5,940 nt of DNA, taken from positions 1 through 5,940 of the forward strand of contig CADBTO010000238.1 in assembly GCA_902797565.1 (NCBI GenBank). The letters run 5' to 3'. This document shows positions 4,854 to 5,940 of this stretch, piece by piece. Source of the DNA: an uncultured Lachnospiraceae bacterium (lineage in GTDB: Bacteria > Bacillota > Clostridia > Lachnospirales > Lachnospiraceae). Within the stretch, counting starts at the first letter, position 1, and every line of letters starts with the position of its first letter. The translations under genes and the position numbers were made by a program. A model generated the notes under the pieces. The model was not told where the DNA came from, made no database searches, and saw only the letters and a program-made list of their open reading frames with translations.

Positions 4854-5940
4854 ATGAAACTGGTGATTGTTAGTTATTATGATGATAATTTCGGAGATAT
4901 GCTGATCCGGGTCTGCTTCCGGCAGCTTTTTTCTGTGGTTCTGAAAAACCTGGGCCTGCCGGAAAGCAGCTATTGCTTTGAAGAGATGCACCTGAAAGCT
5001 CCGATGGAAGAAAAAACGGAGAAACTGGACGGGGCCGATGCGGTATTTTTTGCGGGCGGCGGGTTGTTCGGCCTTTCCTATCTGGGCTTCGCGGGGCCGA
5101 TGGAAGAGATCCTGGCGCTCTGTGATGAAAGGCAGATTCCGGTGGTCTTCTCTTCTATGGGAGTCAATAATATGTCTGCATCGCCGGAGGATACGGCGCA
5201 GCTTTCTGCCATCCTGCGGCACAGCTGCATTCGTGCCATTTCTGTCCGCGAGAACCGGGAGCTGTTTTTGTCCTATGCGCCGGAGCGGCAGGATACGATC
5301 CGGCAGGTCTGCGACCCGGTGGTCTGGGCAAAATATATTTTTGATATTTCCAGGGCGCCATCCGGCGGAAGGCCCCGCATCGGGATCAATGTGGTACGCG
5401 GCGGGTTGTTTGAAGCAAATGGCTATGGCTGGAAGTTGGGCGAGGAGCTGGCATATCTGCAGCAGCTTGGCGAGGAACTGGAAAGGCGGGGCACAGATTA
5501 CCTGTTTTATACCAATGGCAGCTTCCTGGACAACCAGGCACTGAAGCAGTTTTCGCATACCTGTGGGATTTCCCCGGAGCATTTGCGTTATGTCCGCACG
5601 TCCGGGGAACTGGTGGAAACCATTGCCTCTCTGGACGCTGTGGCAGCGATCCGCATGCACTCTTCGATCCTCTCCTATGCGTTTGGGATTCCGGCGGTAA
5701 ATCTGGTCTGGAATGAAAAGATCCCCTGTTTCTATGAAGCGATTGGCTGTCCGGACCGGGTGATTGCGATGGAGGATCTGCAAGGGGGGCTTCTGCCGGA
5801 GGCGTTGGCCGGCCAGGTCCTCGAGAAGCTTTCGGGGATTATGGAAACGGAATGCGAGCCGGATCCGGAGTACCTGCTGACCCTGTACCGCTTTTTATTT
5901 GATACGGCAGGTGAACTGTTCGGGAAGCAGGGGGATGGCG
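4854..5940 (+). CDS. Polysaccharide pyruvyl transferase family protein (C-terminal end outside window)
   Basis: There are 362 complete codons and no stop before the right edge; the family commonly spans about 300-400 residues, so little is missing. The start MKLVIVSYYDDNFGDMLI (residues 1-18) is the typical first beta strand and glycine-containing loop of the family. It is followed by the glycine-rich FFAGGGLFG (65-73), ISVRENRE (129-136), CDPVVWAKY (153-161) and RMHSSILSYAFGIP (267-280), a conserved Arg-His motif of the GT-B-like fold. Members transfer a pyruvyl group from phosphoenolpyruvate to a sugar of a cell-wall or extracellular polysaccharide, as in CsaB and exopolysaccharide ketal transferases; the sugar acceptor cannot be read from sequence. 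No signal peptide is present, so it acts in the cytoplasm. It is transcribed divergently from the surface-protein operon under its own promoter. CsaB-type pyruvylation anchors SLH proteins, but the neighbouring surface protein has no SLH repeat, so a role in an exopolysaccharide cluster is at least as likely. Confidence 0.88.
   Translation, partial: MKLVIVSYYDDNFGDMLIRVCFRQLFSVVLKNLGLPESSYCFEEMHLKAPMEEKTEKLDGADAVFFAGGGLFGLSYLGFAGPMEEILALCDERQIPVVFSSMGVNNMSASPEDTAQLSAILRHSCIRAISVRENRELFLSYAPERQDTIRQVCDPVVWAKYIFDISRAPSGGRPRIGINVVRGGLFEANGYGWKLGEELAYLQQLGEELERRGTDYLFYTNGSFLDNQALKQFSHTCGISPEHLRYVRTSGELVETIASLDAVAAIRMHSSILSYAFGIPAVNLVWNEKIPCFYEAIGCPDRVIAMEDLQGGLLPEALAGQVLEKLSGIMETECEPDPEYLLTLYRFLFDTAGELFGKQGDG

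Noticed and set aside
4848..5783. A 311-codon minus-strand open frame opposite the pyruvyl transferase gene
   Set aside because: The plus strand carries all conserved pyruvyl transferase motifs. The antisense product is Gln/His/Arg/Pro-rich with no domain-like pattern.

Overview
The window looks like a piece of a Gram-positive gut-type Clostridia chromosome (Lachnospiraceae/Oscillospiraceae-like). This is inferred from strong AGGAGG-type ribosome binding sites, a moderately GC-rich coding style with AT-rich promoter DNA, a secreted fibro-slime/SpaA-like surface protein with a Lys-rich C-terminal module, and tightly packed small genes. No rRNA, tRNA, insertion sequence or CRISPR array is visible.

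Left part, minus strand (positions 4361 down to 1): three genes run in the same direction with almost no spacing and appear to form one operon. First is a 1134-residue secreted multidomain surface protein: signal peptide, PA14-like fibro-slime domain, SpaA/CnaB-like domain, bacterial Ig-like domain, carbohydrate-binding-like beta domain, a further unassigned region, and a very basic C-terminal module. Nine to 21 bases after its stop comes a small gene for an 87-91 residue peptide with four cysteines, a YxxP leader-like start and a terminal serine. Twelve bases after that stop begins a protein whose P-loop reads GNSGIGKST followed by QGALWEKL, characteristic of HPr-kinase-like proteins. It is cut by the window edge just after the Walker A motif.

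Middle (4362-4853): a 492-base divergent intergenic region, AT-rich over much of its length. It holds a leftward TATAAT promoter for the surface-protein operon and a rightward extended -10 promoter (TTGCAT, 17 bases, TGG-TATACT). Just after the predicted rightward start point lie two perfect hairpins in tandem, the first with a 12-bp stem.

Right part, plus strand (4854-5940): a polysaccharide pyruvyl transferase family gene, open at the right edge. It is probably the first gene of a cell-wall or exopolysaccharide unit.

The most interesting element is the surface protein - Cys-containing peptide - HprK-like kinase operon. The peptide has hallmarks of a ribosomally made, post-translationally modified peptide (RiPP) precursor, and related kinases phosphorylate the C-terminal serine of some lasso-peptide precursors. 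A linked function is a hypothesis; the modifying enzymes, if any, would lie beyond the left edge.
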